64,000 bases of DNA from Oscillospiraceae bacterium (GTDB taxonomy: Bacteria; Bacillota; Clostridia; Oscillospirales; Oscillospiraceae), in assembly GCA_022795735.1 (NCBI GenBank), contig JAAWHG010000003.1, forward strand, positions 1 through 64,000, in the 5' to 3' direction. A model generated the notes under the pieces. That model saw only the letters and a list, made by a program, of their open reading frames with translations, did not search any database and was not told the DNA's origin. Made by a program: the position numbers and the translations under genes. Below are positions 1 through 9,529 of the stretch, piece after piece (the stretch's first letter is position 1; each line of letters begins with the position of its first letter).

Positions 1-55
1 TCAAAGAAAACCAATAATCCGAACCCATCCCCTATCGGAAACAGGTTCGGATTAT
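1..55 (-). terminator. Terminator of tRNA-Leu
   Basis: A 12-bp perfect inverted repeat (ATAATCCGAACC at 14-25 with its complement at 44-55) lies directly after the tRNA 3' end on the minus strand. It is followed on that strand by a T-rich run (the A-rich bases 4-10). This is a textbook intrinsic terminator. Confidence 0.85.
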
Positions 56-62
56 ATGGGTT

Positions 63-149
63 TGGTGCCGGTGGCCGGACTCGAACCGGCACGCCATCGC
101 TGGCGGTGGATTTTGAGTCCACTACGTCTACCAATTCCATCACACCGGC
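63..149 (-). tRNA. tRNA-Leu (anticodon CAA)
   Basis: Read on the minus strand, the 87-nt sequence folds as a class II (long variable arm) tRNA. The acceptor stem pairs GCCGGTG with CACCGGC, the anticodon stem-loop is GTGGA-CTCAAAA-TCCAC giving anticodon CAA, and the T-loop carries GGTTCGAGTCC. The terminal CCA is encoded (63-65 on the plus strand). It should decode UUG leucine codons. It has its own promoter (160-188) and terminator (1-55), so it is a single-gene unit. Confidence 0.97.
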
Positions 150-159
150 GTTGGAATAG

Positions 160-188
160 ATTATAACACCCCGGCGTCAGAAAATCAA
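160..188 (-). promoter_or_regulatory. Sigma-A promoter of tRNA-Leu
   Basis: On the minus strand a -35 TTGATT (183-188) and a -10 TATAAT (160-165) are separated by 17 bp, about 10 nt upstream of the tRNA 5' end. Confidence 0.8.
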
Positions 189-189
189 G

Positions 190-216
190 AACCATTTTTG
201 CCTCGGGGCATACAAT
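190..216 (+). promoter_or_regulatory. Possible mother-cell (SigK/SigE-like) promoter
   Basis: AACC (190-193), 15 bp, then CATACAAT (209-216) resembles the SigK/SigE class of sporulation promoter. It lies about 20 nt before the ribosome-binding site of the following operon, whose products look cortex related. No sigma-A pair is visible. The assignment is inference. Confidence 0.4.
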
Positions 217-246
217 GGGGTATTGAAATGACGTGAGGTGAGTGTT

Positions 247-966
247 TTGGATATCAACTATATTTACCGCTGTTCCCAAGGCTGCCGGAACTGCCCTAGA
301 ATGCGCGGCTGTTGCGGAGGGAAAGCCGTTCCTGTGAGCGCGGAGGTCTCCATGCCGGAGCAAGCCGTTCCGTTGGAACCCGCTGCCCCGGTCTCCGCTC
401 CCGCGGAGACCATCCCCGCGGAACCCGCTCCTATGGAATCCGTCCCCATGGACCCCATTCCTATGGAATCCATTCCCGCAACACCGGTCTCCCCCGCTCC
501 CACCGAATCCAGCCAGACCGGCGAAGCCGTCCTGCCGCAGGATCGGCCCGAGGCCGGCGGGGTCGGGCTGCCCGCTCTGGACACCCCCGCCAACACCGTC
601 ACCCCCGGCTCCGGTATGGACCAATACCTGGAAACCAACTGTGAACAGGGGGTGCTGCGCATTCAAGCTTTCCGGGGCCAGCAGGCCATCCCGGTGGAGG
701 GGGCAAACATCACCGTCCGCTGCCCCATCGGCGGGGATGAGATGATCTTCTTTCAGGGCACTACCGATGCAAGCGGCGTCATCGACCCCATCCTCCTGCC
801 CGCCCCCAAGCCGGAAACCTCCCTCGCCCCCGGCATGTCCAACCCTTGCAGCGAGTATGAGATTGTCGCCGAGCATCCTGAGTTTGAAACCCTGACCACC
901 AAGGTCATGGTCTTCCCCGGCATCAAAACCATCCAGCCCCTGCAAATGCGCTTGAAGGCGGTGTAG
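247..966 (+). CDS. Cys-rich/Pro-rich protein with carboxypeptidase-regulatory-like domain
   Basis: About 239 residues if translation starts at TTG 247, which has a good GAGGTGA site at 235-241; an in-frame GTG at 238 is the alternative but has no site of its own. The N-terminus carries five cysteines within about 20 residues (CSQGC, NCP, RGCCGG), then a low-complexity Pro/Glu/Met segment built on repeats like PMESVPMDP. The last 110 residues (from about residue 130) resemble an Ig-like carboxypeptidase-regulatory fold (GANITV, TTDASGVIDP). There is no signal peptide. The stop is 2 nt before the SpoIID-like gene, so the two are probably translationally coupled and act together, plausibly in the spore. 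No function is known. Confidence 0.75.
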   Translation: MDINYIYRCSQGCRNCPRMRGCCGGKAVPVSAEVSMPEQAVPLEPAAPVSAPAETIPAEPAPMESVPMDPIPMESIPATPVSPAPTESSQTGEAVLPQDRPEAGGVGLPALDTPANTVTPGSGMDQYLETNCEQGVLRIQAFRGQQAIPVEGANITVRCPIGGDEMIFFQGTTDASGVIDPILLPAPKPETSLAPGMSNPCSEYEIVAEHPEFETLTTKVMVFPGIKTIQPLQMRLKAV

Positions 967-968
967 CC

Positions 969-2315
969 ATGCCTGTCACCATTCCGGAAACCATCACGGT
1001 CCATCTCGGCCTGCCCGACGATCCGACGGCCGACAACATTACCATCCCCTTTATCGACTATATCAAAAATGTCGCGTCCAGCGAAATCTATCCCACCTGG
1101 CCCGAATCCGCCCTGCGGGCCAACATCCTCGCCCAAATTACCTTTGCCCTCAACCGGGTCTTTACCGAGTGGTACCGCGCCCGGGGCTACAACTTTGACA
1201 TCACCTCTACCACCCAGTTCGACCAGCAGTACACCCCCGGGCAGGAAATCTTCAGCAACGTGGGCCGCATTGTTGACGAAATCTTTAACGACTATGTGGT
1301 TCGCCAGGGAAATGTCCAGCCCCTGTTCACCCAGTACTGCAACGGCACCACCGTACAGTGCGCCGGCCTCTCCCAGTGGGGAACCGTCGAGCTGGCCCAG
1401 CAGGGAATGACACCTTATGAAATCCTGCAATACTACTTCGGCGACAACATCAATATCGTCCAGGACGCGCCAACCGGCTCCAACCTCCCCTCCTACCCCG
1501 GCACCCCACTGCGGCTGGGAATGCGAAACGAGGAAGTCCGCACCATCCAGCGCGAGCTCAACCGAATTGCCGAGAACTACCCCGCCATCGGTCCCGCCCT
1601 GCCCCTCAACGGGCTGTTTGACGTCGCCACCGAACAGGCGGTTCGCAATTTTCAGAACATCTTTAACCTCGACGACGACGGTATTGTGGGTAAGGCCACC
1701 TGGTATCGCATCAAAGCCATTTACAACGCGGTCAAGGGACTCGGCGAACTGATCGGCGAGGGGTTGAGCCTTGGCGAGACCGACCGGATCTTCCCCAGAA
1801 TCCTCCAGCGCGGCGACACCGGTCCCGAAGTCCAAAGCCTCCAATATCTGCTGGCCGTTCTGTCCTACTTTAACGACGCCCTGCCCCAGGTTCTCATCAA
1901 CGGAACCTTCGACGAGACCACCGAGCAGGCGGTCCAGCAGTTCCAGAAGCAGCAGGGATTGATGGTGGATGGCGTCGTAGGCCGCGCCACCTGGAACGCC
2001 ATTCAGCAATCCTATAACCGGCTGCGTGCCTCGCTGTCCAATCAATACGAAAATGCCTACCGCGATCTCTATCCCGGTTTCTTCCTGACCCCCGGGCAGA
2101 ACAACGCTGAGGTACGGCTGCTTCAGGACCTCCTCAACCGGGCCGCTCAAAACCCCAACGCGGGAATTTCCTCCATCGCCGTTGACGGCATCTATGGGCC
2201 GGCCACCGAACAGGCGGTCCGTACCATCCAGTCCAACGCCGGTCTCGAAGTGACCGGAACCGTCGGTCCGATCACCTGGGCCGCCATCTCCGGCTATGCC
2301 GCAGGGCGGTTATAA
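969..2315 (+). CDS. SpoIID-like protein with three peptidoglycan-binding domains
   Basis: 448 residues. Residues 25-160 look like a SpoIID/LytB-type domain: a YPTWPESALRANI stretch with the conserved Glu (residue 39) that is catalytic in SpoIID, FDITSTTQFDQQY (about 76-88), and the C-terminal GLSQWG...EILQYY signature (133-156). SpoIID is a lytic transglycosylase acting on stem-less glycan. Three PG_binding_1 repeats follow (about 185-250, 281-346, 375-440), each ending in DGxxGxxTW or a near variant. No signal peptide is visible, unlike classical SpoIID, so it may act in the mother cell or at the cortex. It is the second gene of a two-gene unit and is followed by a strong terminator. Confidence 0.8.
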   Translation: MPVTIPETITVHLGLPDDPTADNITIPFIDYIKNVASSEIYPTWPESALRANILAQITFALNRVFTEWYRARGYNFDITSTTQFDQQYTPGQEIFSNVGRIVDEIFNDYVVRQGNVQPLFTQYCNGTTVQCAGLSQWGTVELAQQGMTPYEILQYYFGDNINIVQDAPTGSNLPSYPGTPLRLGMRNEEVRTIQRELNRIAENYPAIGPALPLNGLFDVATEQAVRNFQNIFNLDDDGIVGKATWYRIKAIYNAVKGLGELIGEGLSLGETDRIFPRILQRGDTGPEVQSLQYLLAVLSYFNDALPQVLINGTFDETTEQAVQQFQKQQGLMVDGVVGRATWNAIQQSYNRLRASLSNQYENAYRDLYPGFFLTPGQNNAEVRLLQDLLNRAAQNPNAGISSIAVDGIYGPATEQAVRTIQSNAGLEVTGTVGPITWAAISGYAAGRL

Positions 2316-2331
2316 GCATCCACGCAGAAGA

Positions 2332-2374
2332 GCTGCAAGCGCCTGTTCCCCTTTCGGAAACAGGCGCTTGCAGC
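2332..2374. terminator. Bidirectional terminator between convergent genes
   Basis: A 16-bp perfect stem (GCTGCAAGCGCCTGTT with its complement at 2359-2374) sits between the stop of the SpoIID-like gene and the stop of the convergent membrane-protein gene. Confidence 0.85.
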
Positions 2375-2722
2375 TTACCAGTATTTCTTTACCGCCCGGG
2401 CGTTACACACGCAGTACCAGACCAGCGCGGCCAAGCAGACGGCGATCATCCCCTCGGCAACCCAGAAGCCATAGAGCTGAAACCAGGCGTTGACCAGGCC
2501 GGCCAGGCCGGAGAGGCCGACAATGATTCCCAGAGTCAAAAGTCTTGGCGAGATATAGAGAATATATCCGGCTTGATCCAGGCAGTCCTTGGGGGACTTA
2601 TCCCGGGGAATCAACAGGTTGTTTGGGAAGAGACGGCCCGCCGCGCGGAGCTTGAACCAGGTGATGAGCACATATCCCCCGCAGACCAGGGATATGAGAT
2701 CAAACATTGAGCTGAAGTCCAT
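2375..2722 (-). CDS. Small membrane protein, unknown
   Basis: 115 residues with about three hydrophobic helices (roughly residues 8-25, 60-78 and 85-106) and charged loops; no signal peptide cleavage site. The start is ATG with an AGGAAAGG site upstream. It lies 27 nt downstream of the histidine kinase gene on the same strand, so it is probably the last gene of that operon. I do not recognise the family. Confidence 0.7.
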   Translation of the reverse strand: MDFSSMFDLISLVCGGYVLITWFKLRAAGRLFPNNLLIPRDKSPKDCLDQAGYILYISPRLLTLGIIVGLSGLAGLVNAWFQLYGFWVAEGMIAVCLAALVWYCVCNARAVKKYW

Positions 2723-2749
2723 GAAACATAATCCTTTCCTGTTTTACGC

Positions 2750-4171
2750 TTATTTTAACAGCGGCAACGTGAAGGTGAACTCGGTCTCGCCGTCGTTGCT
2801 TGTGGCACGGATATCCTCGCCATGGCTTTCTACGATGGTCTTGACGATATACAGCCCCAGCCCGTAGCCCTCCCGGTCCACTGAACGGCTTTTGTCGGTT
2901 TTGTGAAAGCGGTCGAAAATCAGCGGCAGTTCTTCCGGCGGGATGGCCGGTCCCGTATTGCCCACCGTCAGCCGCGCCTCGCTTCCCTCCGCCTTGGCCC
3001 GCAGCCACAGCCGTCCGCCGGGCGGGCAGAACTTCACCGCGTTGTCGGTCAGGTTGTAGATCACCTGGGTGATGGCGTCCCCGTCGGCCCAGGCGGAAAG
3101 ACCGGTCTCGGGCAGGTCGGCTTCCACCTCGATTCCCTTCTCGTTGATCTTCTGCTCGAAGGAAATCAACACCCGTCCGGCACATTCGGCCAGGTCAATC
3201 CGGCTCTTGCGGCGCTCCGGGACGCCCTGGGACTGGAGGCGCGAGACGTCCAGCATGGTCCGCACCAGCCGGGACAGACGCCGTACCTCGCTGGCCACCG
3301 TCTCCATATACTGCCGGTGGCATTCCTCCGGTATGGTGCCATCCAGCATCCCGTCCATGAACCCGGCGATGGTGGTCATGGGGGTTTTGAGCTCGTGGCT
3401 GACGTTGGCGATGAACTCCCGCCGCAGGCGTTCGGAACGCTCAAGGGAGTCCGCCATGCTGTTGAACTCGGCGGCCAGCTCGGCCATCTCCACCGGCGCG
3501 CTGTCCGGCGCACGGACCCGGGCGCGGAGGTCGCCGTGCCCAAACCGGTGGGCAACCGCCGCCAGGCTTCGGAGCTGCTGCGACTGGGTGCGGGCCAGAA
3601 TACTGGAAGTCGCCACGGCGGCCAGCAGCACCGCCAGGGCGGTGGTAAAAAAGATTTCGAACATTGGCTCCAGAACCTGCTTGGGCTCCTTGGCCGGCGA
3701 GGAGACCAAGACAAAGCCCGCTATGCCGTCCCCGTTCGACACCTGCTTCGCGACGTAGTAACGGTCGCTGCCGTAGAGACCCAAACTGCCCCGGCCGTAA
3801 ACCTTTCCGCTCTCTAACAGCTCTGAGGAGAGCGACGGGTCAACCGGTTTTCCCAAGTGCTCGCAGCTGAGCGTCTCGTCCGAGCATAGGACGACGGTTC
3901 CGTTCGGGTCGCAGAAGACGGTGTCGGTCTCCGAAACCCGGGCGGCAAAGGTCACATTCATTCGAAATTCCCAGTTGTTCGTCACATCCCCCGCAGAGCC
4001 GTAAGCCTCGGCCAGTCCGGCGATGGAATCGGCGCTCTTGGACAGGGCGCTTTGGGCCTCGTTGGCAAGATAGTTGGTCATCAGCGCCCGAAAGCCCGCT
4101 CCCAGAAACAGGACGCACAGCAGCACCAGCCCCGCTATGGTGCAGAACAGCCGCCCGAAGGTGGTCCTCAT
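2750..4171 (-). CDS. Sensor histidine kinase (OmpR-partner type)
   Basis: 473 residues. TM helices at about 9-30 and 172-193 enclose an extracytoplasmic sensor region of about 140 residues; a HAMP-like linker follows (about 195-245). The dimerisation/phosphoacceptor helix has HELKTP with His259. The ATPase domain has the N box (IYNLTDNAVK, 371-380), a G1 box in which the usual Asp is Asn (VGNTGPAIP), and a G2 box GYGLGLYIVK. The ATG overlaps the regulator stop by 4 bp. It should autophosphorylate and signal to the response regulator encoded upstream. The stimulus cannot be inferred; there is no adjacent ABC transporter to hint at antibiotic or metal sensing. Confidence 0.93.
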   Translation of the reverse strand: MRTTFGRLFCTIAGLVLLCVLFLGAGFRALMTNYLANEAQSALSKSADSIAGLAEAYGSAGDVTNNWEFRMNVTFAARVSETDTVFCDPNGTVVLCSDETLSCEHLGKPVDPSLSSELLESGKVYGRGSLGLYGSDRYYVAKQVSNGDGIAGFVLVSSPAKEPKQVLEPMFEIFFTTALAVLLAAVATSSILARTQSQQLRSLAAVAHRFGHGDLRARVRAPDSAPVEMAELAAEFNSMADSLERSERLRREFIANVSHELKTPMTTIAGFMDGMLDGTIPEECHRQYMETVASEVRRLSRLVRTMLDVSRLQSQGVPERRKSRIDLAECAGRVLISFEQKINEKGIEVEADLPETGLSAWADGDAITQVIYNLTDNAVKFCPPGGRLWLRAKAEGSEARLTVGNTGPAIPPEELPLIFDRFHKTDKSRSVDREGYGLGLYIVKTIVESHGEDIRATSNDGETEFTFTLPLLK

Positions 4172-4857
4172 GCCGTGGTCAGCTCAAACTTATAGCCTAC
4201 GCCCCACACGGTCTTGAGACACCACTGGGGGGAGACGCCCTCCAGCTTTTCCCGCAGGCGCTTGATGTGGACGTCCACCGTCCGGCTGTCGCCAAAGTAG
4301 TCAAAGCCCCACACCTCGTCAAGAAGCTGGTTTCGGGTATAGACCCGGTTGGGGCTGGACGCCAGGTGATAGAGCAGCTCCATCTCTTTGGGCGGCGTGT
4401 CCACCTTTTTGCCGTCCACAATCAGCTCAAAGGAGTCCAAATCCACCACCAGCTTGTCGTAGCTCAGCCGCTTGCGCGGCGTCTCCTCGGGCAGGCCGCC
4501 CCGGCGAAGCACCGCCTCCACACGGGCCAAGACCTCCTTCATCTCAAAAGGCTTGGTGATGTAGTCGTCCGCCCCCATCTTGAGGCCGGCCACCTTGTCC
4601 GCCGTCTCGCCCTTGGCGGTGAGCATGATGACCGGCGTTTGCGCGCTTTGACGGATGGCGCGCAGCACCCCCCAGCCGTCCAGACCGGGCAGCATCACGT
4701 CCAGCAGCACCAGGTCGGGCGCGGCGGTGCGGAAGAGCTCCACCCCCTTGTTGCCGTCGGCGGCGGCCAGCAGATGGTAGCCCTCCTTTTCCAGATAGAG
4801 CCGGAGCAGCTCCGCGATGTTGGAATCGTCCTCGACAACCAAAACTGTCCTTGCCAT
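4168..4857 (-). CDS. OmpR/PhoB-family response regulator
   Basis: 229 residues: receiver domain (residues 1-120, phosphoacceptor Asp53 in LLDVMLPGLDG, conserved Lys in LTAKGE) and winged-helix DNA-binding domain (about 130-225, with VDVHIKRLREKL). The start is ATG with an AAAGGAGG site. It is the first gene of the two-component operon; a -10-like TATAAT lies just upstream (4881-4886) without a clear -35, so autoregulation is possible. Target genes are unknown. Confidence 0.95.
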   Translation of the reverse strand: MARTVLVVEDDSNIAELLRLYLEKEGYHLLAAADGNKGVELFRTAAPDLVLLDVMLPGLDGWGVLRAIRQSAQTPVIMLTAKGETADKVAGLKMGADDYITKPFEMKEVLARVEAVLRRGGLPEETPRKRLSYDKLVVDLDSFELIVDGKKVDTPPKEMELLYHLASSPNRVYTRNQLLDEVWGFDYFGDSRTVDVHIKRLREKLEGVSPQWCLKTVWGVGYKFELTTA

Positions 4858-4992
4858 TGTCCCATCCTCCTTTTGCCGCTATTATACCTATTTCTTCCCG
4901 GTCTTGGGTGAATAATCTGTTAAAAAATATGACTCGCCGTACCGGCGGGAAAATCTTTTCGCCACGGCGGCGTTACCTATCCGTCGTCTGAC

Positions 4993-5055
4993 CAATCAGA
5001 AGGGACCGCCGGTTCAGTCTGGTACGCAGATTGAACCGGCGGCCCCTTCTGATTG
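4993..5055 (-). terminator. Long hairpin terminator
   Basis: CAATCAGAAGGGacCGCCGGTTCA-type left arm pairs with the complementary right arm ending at 5055, giving a stem of more than 20 bp with one mismatch. It lies right after the stop of the minus-strand gene at 5062. It probably also insulates the two-component operon. Confidence 0.75.
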
Positions 5056-5061
5056 ACTTTG

Positions 5062-6315
5062 CTAAGAAAACCGTTCGCGCAGCTCCTGTTCCAGCAGCTC
5101 GCGGCACGCTTCCGGCAGCGCAGGGCCCATCACCTCGGCGAGGCTGTTCATGACCAGGAGCATCTCGTGCGGAAGCCCGGAGAAATCGCCGGCGCTGCGG
5201 AACAGGTCGGCCAGCAGTCCCGCCGCGCCCGCCGGGAGCGCCAGGCTGTCGTCATCCGCCTCGTCGCCGTCCTCCGGCGAAAAATGGTCGAAGAAATCGT
5301 CCAGCGCGTCGTCCAGGTCGGCGCAACGGTCGACAAACTCCAGCGGAAATCCGACCCGCTTCGCGAGGTTTCGATACAGCGCGGCGGTCCGCTCGTTCTC
5401 CACCAGCATACGCCGGGGTCTTCCGTGGTTCCCCATCAGCTCCAGCAGTTTGTTGGGGAACTGTTCGGCGTAGTCCTCTCCCTCCTCGCAGAGCGTGGTG
5501 TCCAAAATCATCCCGGAATCCACGTCGAGGACCAGCTGTACCCAAGGGAAAAACGGGGCGCGGCCGACCGGCTCGTCCTCCAGCTCGTCCTCGCCGCCGC
5601 CGACCGGCTCGGGCAGCAAAAACACGTCGCACGCCCACACGCCGGCACGCTCCCGCTTCATCGAGGCCCGCTTGAGGAGCAGGTCGTACAGCGGGCCGCC
5701 CGTGGGGTAATCCAGCTCCAAGCGGGGCGGTAGGGCAACCGTCTGCCAGTCATAGCCTATCTCCGTTTTGACCAGCAGGGGGATTTCCCGGTTATAGGGC
5801 GGCCCCTCCGTCAGGCCGAGGCTGTCCGCAGAGGCCGTCTCCAGCCGCCGGGCCACCTCCAACGCCGCCTCCAGGCCTTCGGCCAGACGGTCTTTTTCCT
5901 CGTCCAGCGTCCAGGGCAGGTAGAAGGGCCGGCACCGCAGCAGACGGGGCCACGCGTGCGCGCCGCGCAGCGTGACGCCGTTGGCGGTGCAATAGTCCCG
6001 CACTGCGGCGGCCTCGCACGCGCGGAGCATGTCTTTATTTTCAAAGGAACACATCAGGCAGTCCTGGGCGAGAGCAAATTCAACGGCGTGAACGCCGCCC
6101 GCGGGGGACAGCCCCGACGCGAGCATCGAATAGGAGCGCAGTCCCGACGCGCCGGGGTACAGCGCCAGGGCGATGTGCTCGCCCAACGCGCCCATCACGC
6201 TGCAATAGCCGGTTTCGCCGTCCGGCAGCGCCACCGCGAAGAGCTGGCCGTCCGACAGCTTCTTCCACAGCTTCGTCTTTTTGTAGGCAAAAGCCAGCCG
6301 GTATAGTGTATCCAT
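5062..6315 (-). CDS. Uncharacterised cytoplasmic protein
   Basis: 417 residues from an ATG (6313-6315) preceded by GGAGGG. It is soluble, with no membrane segments. Recognisable stretches are an N-terminal YRLAFAYKKTKLWKKL, a central basic/aromatic region, and an acidic C-terminal third (DDALDDFFDHFSPEDGDEADDD). The overall pattern recalls the DUF6930/DUF7309 type of clostridial protein, but I hold that loosely. It has its own sigma-A promoter, so although it follows mnmG it is not necessarily functionally tied to tRNA modification. A terminator follows. Confidence 0.75.
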   Translation of the reverse strand: MDTLYRLAFAYKKTKLWKKLSDGQLFAVALPDGETGYCSVMGALGEHIALALYPGASGLRSYSMLASGLSPAGGVHAVEFALAQDCLMCSFENKDMLRACEAAAVRDYCTANGVTLRGAHAWPRLLRCRPFYLPWTLDEEKDRLAEGLEAALEVARRLETASADSLGLTEGPPYNREIPLLVKTEIGYDWQTVALPPRLELDYPTGGPLYDLLLKRASMKRERAGVWACDVFLLPEPVGGGEDELEDEPVGRAPFFPWVQLVLDVDSGMILDTTLCEEGEDYAEQFPNKLLELMGNHGRPRRMLVENERTAALYRNLAKRVGFPLEFVDRCADLDDALDDFFDHFSPEDGDEADDDSLALPAGAAGLLADLFRSAGDFSGLPHEMLLVMNSLAEVMGPALPEACRELLEQELRERFS

Positions 6316-6339
6316 GGGCGTCCCTCCTGTCTGCCTTAC

Positions 6340-6368
6340 AGTATACTGGAAAAAAGATCGAATAGCAA
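6340..6368 (-). promoter_or_regulatory. Sigma-A promoter downstream of mnmG
   Basis: Minus-strand -35 TTGCTA (6363-6368), 17 bp, -10 TATACT (6340-6345), 25 nt before the ATG of the uncharacterised gene. Confidence 0.75.
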
Positions 6369-6414
6369 GGGAGATTATCATACGCGGCGCTCGCGGCCGA
6401 AGCGCTCCCCGGCA

Positions 6415-8286
6415 TCACGGCCGGTGCTGCTCCAGCCAAATTAACAGCACCGCCACGTCGGCGGGGCTGACCCCCGAGATCCGGGAGGCCTGTCCGATAT
6501 TCAGCGGGCGGATGGCCGCCAGCTTTTGCCGCGCCTCCAGACGCAGGCCGCCGATGGACGGGTAGTCCATGTCGGGAGGCAACGCCCTCGACTCGGCCCG
6601 GCGGAACTCCTCCACCTGCCGCTCCTGCCGGGCCAGATAGCCGGCGTATTTCACGGCGATCTGCACCTGTTCGGTCACGGGGCGGGGCAGCGGCGGACGG
6701 GCCGGGTCGAAGGGGGCCAGCATATCGTATTCCACACCGGGGCGGCGCAGCAGGTCGGCCAGACGGGCCGAGCTCTTGCAGGGCGGTTCGCCGGCGGCGG
6801 CCAGCATATCGTTCAGCGCTGCCGAGGCCGGGACCCCGCAGCCCTCCAGCCGCTTGATCTCCCGATCCACCGCCGCGTACTTTTGCTCCACCGCCGCCAG
6901 CCGGTCGTCCGGCACCAGCCCGACGCGGTGGCCGGTCCGGCACAGCCGCCGGTCGGCGTTGTCCTGGCGGTGGAGCAGGCGGTACTCGCTGCGGGAGGTC
7001 ATGATGCGGTAGGGCTCGTTGGTCCCCTTGGTCACCAGGTCGTCGATCAGGGTTCCGATATAGCCGTCGGCGCGGGCCAGAATCAGCGGTGGCCTGCCCA
7101 ACACCTTGAGGGCGGCGTTGACCCCCGCCACGTAGCCCTGTACCGCCGCCTCCTCGTAGCCGGAGGAACCGTTGAACTGCCCCGCGCCGTAGAGGCCGGG
7201 GACCCGTTTGCTCTCCAGGGTGGGCAAGAGTTCGGTCGGGTCTACGCAGTCGTACTCAATGGCATAGGCGGGGCGCAGCATTTCGGCCCGCTCCAGCCCG
7301 GCGATGGTGTGGAGCATTTCCAACTGCACGTCCACCGGGAGGCTGGATGAAAAACCTTGAATATACAGCTCGCCCGTCCCCAGGCCGCAGGGCTCCACGA
7401 AGAGCTGGTGCCGGGGCTTGTCGGCAAACCGCACCACCTTGTCCTCAATGGAGGGACAGTAGCGGGGGCCCACCCCCTCGATGACGCCGGAGAACAGGGG
7501 GGAGCGGTCCAGGTTGGCCCGAATGACCCGGTGGGTCTCGGCGTTGGTGTAGGTCAGATAGCAGACCGCTTTGTTTTCCGGCGCGCGTTCGGTGGAAAAA
7601 GAGAAGGGCTCCGGGCGGAGGTCCCCCGGCTGGCGCTCCATCTTGGAAAAGTCCACCGAGCGGGCGTTGACCCGTGGGGGCGTCCCCGTCTTGAAGCGGC
7701 GGAGGGTGTGGCCCAGGCCGCGCAGATTGTCCGAAAGGCCCAGGGCGGCGTGCATGCCGTCCGGCCCCGAGGCATAGCTCGTCTCACCGGTAATGATCCG
7801 GCTGTCCAGATAGGTTCCGGTGGCGATTACCACGGCCCGCGTCTGGTAGCGCAGGCCCAGGCGGGTCACCACAGCCGAGACCGCCCCGTCCTCCGTTTCG
7901 ACGGCCACCGCCATGTCCTGCTTTAGGTCCAGGCCCGGCTGGCGTTCCATGACAAGCTTCATATGCTCCTGGTATTTGCGCCGGTCCGCCTGGGCGCGGA
8001 GCGAGTGGACGGCGGGGCCTTTGCCGAGGTTGAGCATCCGGTACTGGATGCAGCAGGCGTCGGCGGCCTTGGCCATTTCGCCCCCCAGGGCGTCCAGCTC
8101 GCGGACCAGATGGCCCTTGCCGGTGCCGCCGATGGCTGGGTTGCAGGGCATGTTGCCGACGGCGTCCAGGTTGATGGTGAGAACCAGGACGGAGCAGCCC
8201 AGCCGCGCCGCCGCCAATCCCGCCTCAATGCCCGCGTGTCCCGCGCCGATGACGGTCACATCATAGGTTCCTGCCAGATGGCTCAT
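6415..8286 (-). CDS. mnmG: tRNA uridine-5-carboxymethylaminomethyl synthesis enzyme MnmG (GidA)
   Basis: 623 residues from ATG 8284-8286 (AAGGAGG site). The N-terminal FAD-binding motif [12 protein letters not shown] and the CNPAIGG motif are diagnostic of MnmG. The protein works with MnmE to install the cmnm5 group on U34 of tRNAs using FAD, glycine and methylene-THF. The C-terminal helical part ([13 protein letters not shown]) that contacts MnmE/tRNA is present, and the length is normal for the family. It lies 26 nt downstream of the cysteine desulfurase gene and 1.2 kb from mnmE, all on one strand, so co-transcription is likely. Confidence 0.97.
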   Translation of the reverse strand: MSHLAGTYDVTVIGAGHAGIEAGLAAARLGCSVLVLTINLDAVGNMPCNPAIGGTGKGHLVRELDALGGEMAKAADACCIQYRMLNLGKGPAVHSLRAQADRRKYQEHMKLVMERQPGLDLKQDMAVAVETEDGAVSAVVTRLGLRYQTRAVVIATGTYLDSRIITGETSYASGPDGMHAALGLSDNLRGLGHTLRRFKTGTPPRVNARSVDFSKMERQPGDLRPEPFSFSTERAPENKAVCYLTYTNAETHRVIRANLDRSPLFSGVIEGVGPRYCPSIEDKVVRFADKPRHQLFVEPCGLGTGELYIQGFSSSLPVDVQLEMLHTIAGLERAEMLRPAYAIEYDCVDPTELLPTLESKRVPGLYGAGQFNGSSGYEEAAVQGYVAGVNAALKVLGRPPLILARADGYIGTLIDDLVTKGTNEPYRIMTSRSEYRLLHRQDNADRRLCRTGHRVGLVPDDRLAAVEQKYAAVDREIKRLEGCGVPASAALNDMLAAAGEPPCKSSARLADLLRRPGVEYDMLAPFDPARPPLPRPVTEQVQIAVKYAGYLARQERQVEEFRRAESRALPPDMDYPSIGGLRLEARQKLAAIRPLNIGQASRISGVSPADVAVLLIWLEQHRP

Positions 8287-8312
8287 ACCGCTCCTCCTTA
8301 CGCCGGTATCGT

Positions 8313-9434
8313 TTATTGCGCGGGAGCGAAATCCGCCCGCAGGGCCGCCGCCAGGGCGGCGACATCTTCTTCGGTGTTTTCCGGGCAAAAGCTGACCCGG
8401 ACCGCGCCGTCGATCACCTCATTGGGGAAGCCCATGGCCTGAAACACATGGCTGCGGTGGCCCTTGGCGCAGGCCGAACCGGCGGAGACATAGATCTCCC
8501 GGTCCTGCAAACGGTTAATCAGCTCCTGGGAGCGGTGGCCGCGCAAGCTGAAGCTCACGATATGCGGCGCGCCGCCGCCGCTCAGGAGGGTGACGCCGGG
8601 GATTTGGGAGAGCGCGTCCCGGCAGATATCGCGCAGGCGCGTCATGTGGGCGATGTCTGCCTTCGCACGGGGCAGCCTCGCCCGGCACGCCGCGCCGAAG
8701 CCCAGGACGGCGGGGACGGCCTCGGTCCCCGAGCGGAGGTCATGTTCCTGCCCGCCCCCCAGCAGCAGCGGCGGGAGCGGGAGGCCCGGACGGACGTAGA
8801 GCGCCCCCGCCCCCTTCGGCCCGGAGACCTTGTGGCCCGACACCGAGATCAGATCGGCGCCGAGGCGTCTGGCCTGGAACGGAACCTCAAAAAGCCCCTG
8901 CACCGCGTCGGTGTGAAAGAGGGCGTTGGGGCTGAGGCGGTGGGTCAGGGCGGCCATTCGTTCAATGGGCATCACCGCGCCCGACTCGTTGTTGACCAGC
9001 ATGACGGTCACCAGTATGGTGTCGGGCCGCAGCGCATCCCGGAGGTCCTCCGGCGAGACGGCGCCGTCCGCGCCGGGCTGGAGATAGGTCACCGAAAAGC
9101 CGTCCGCCTCCAGCCGCTTGAGCGGGTTCAGCACCGCATGGTGCTCGACGGCGGTGGAGACGATGTGCCGTCCCCGCTTGCCCAGCCGCCGGACGGCGGC
9201 GGAGATGGCCCAGTTGTCGGCCTCGGTGCCGCCCGAGGTGAAGAACACCCGTTTCGGGTCGGCTCCCAACGCGGCGGCCACGTCGGCCCGCGCCTGCTCA
9301 AACCGGCGCTTTGCCTCCGCGCCTGGACGGTAGAGCGCCGAGGGGTTGGCCCAGCAGCCGGTCAGCGCATCCTGTACCGCCGCGACTGCCTCGGGGCATG
9401 GCTTGGTGGTGGCGGAATTGTCAAGATAAATCAT
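8313..9434 (-). CDS. Cysteine desulfurase (NifS/IscS-like)
   Basis: 373 residues from ATG 9432-9434 with a GGAAGGG site. It is a fold-type I PLP enzyme: N-terminal [12 protein letters not shown], the PLP lysine in [14 protein letters not shown], and the persulfide cysteine in the loop GSACAKGH near residue 324. It removes sulfur from cysteine for Fe-S clusters and thiolated tRNA bases. It lies between mnmE and mnmG rather than beside iscU or sufB, which suggests a role in supplying sulfur for s2U34 through MnmA or in thiamine/4-thiouridine pathways. No scaffold gene is in the window, so its partner is unknown. Confidence 0.93.
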   Translation of the reverse strand: MIYLDNSATTKPCPEAVAAVQDALTGCWANPSALYRPGAEAKRRFEQARADVAAALGADPKRVFFTSGGTEADNWAISAAVRRLGKRGRHIVSTAVEHHAVLNPLKRLEADGFSVTYLQPGADGAVSPEDLRDALRPDTILVTVMLVNNESGAVMPIERMAALTHRLSPNALFHTDAVQGLFEVPFQARRLGADLISVSGHKVSGPKGAGALYVRPGLPLPPLLLGGGQEHDLRSGTEAVPAVLGFGAACRARLPRAKADIAHMTRLRDICRDALSQIPGVTLLSGGGAPHIVSFSLRGHRSQELINRLQDREIYVSAGSACAKGHRSHVFQAMGFPNEVIDGAVRVSFCPENTEEDVAALAAALRADFAPAQ

Positions 9435-9529
9435 GCGGACGTCCCTTCCGGTGATATGTGACGCAGGCAAATTGGTTCCAAGCAGGGCAATGTTTCGCCT
9501 GTGATCCTGCGTATCGGATACAATTTTTT

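Noticed and set aside
753..2150. Long minus-strand frame of 465 codons opposite the SpoIID-like gene
   Set aside because: It is antisense to a gene with clear domains; its composition is Gly/Val-rich shadow coding and it has no ribosome-binding site. Similar shadows lie opposite nrdD, pckA, oadA, oadB and fucI.
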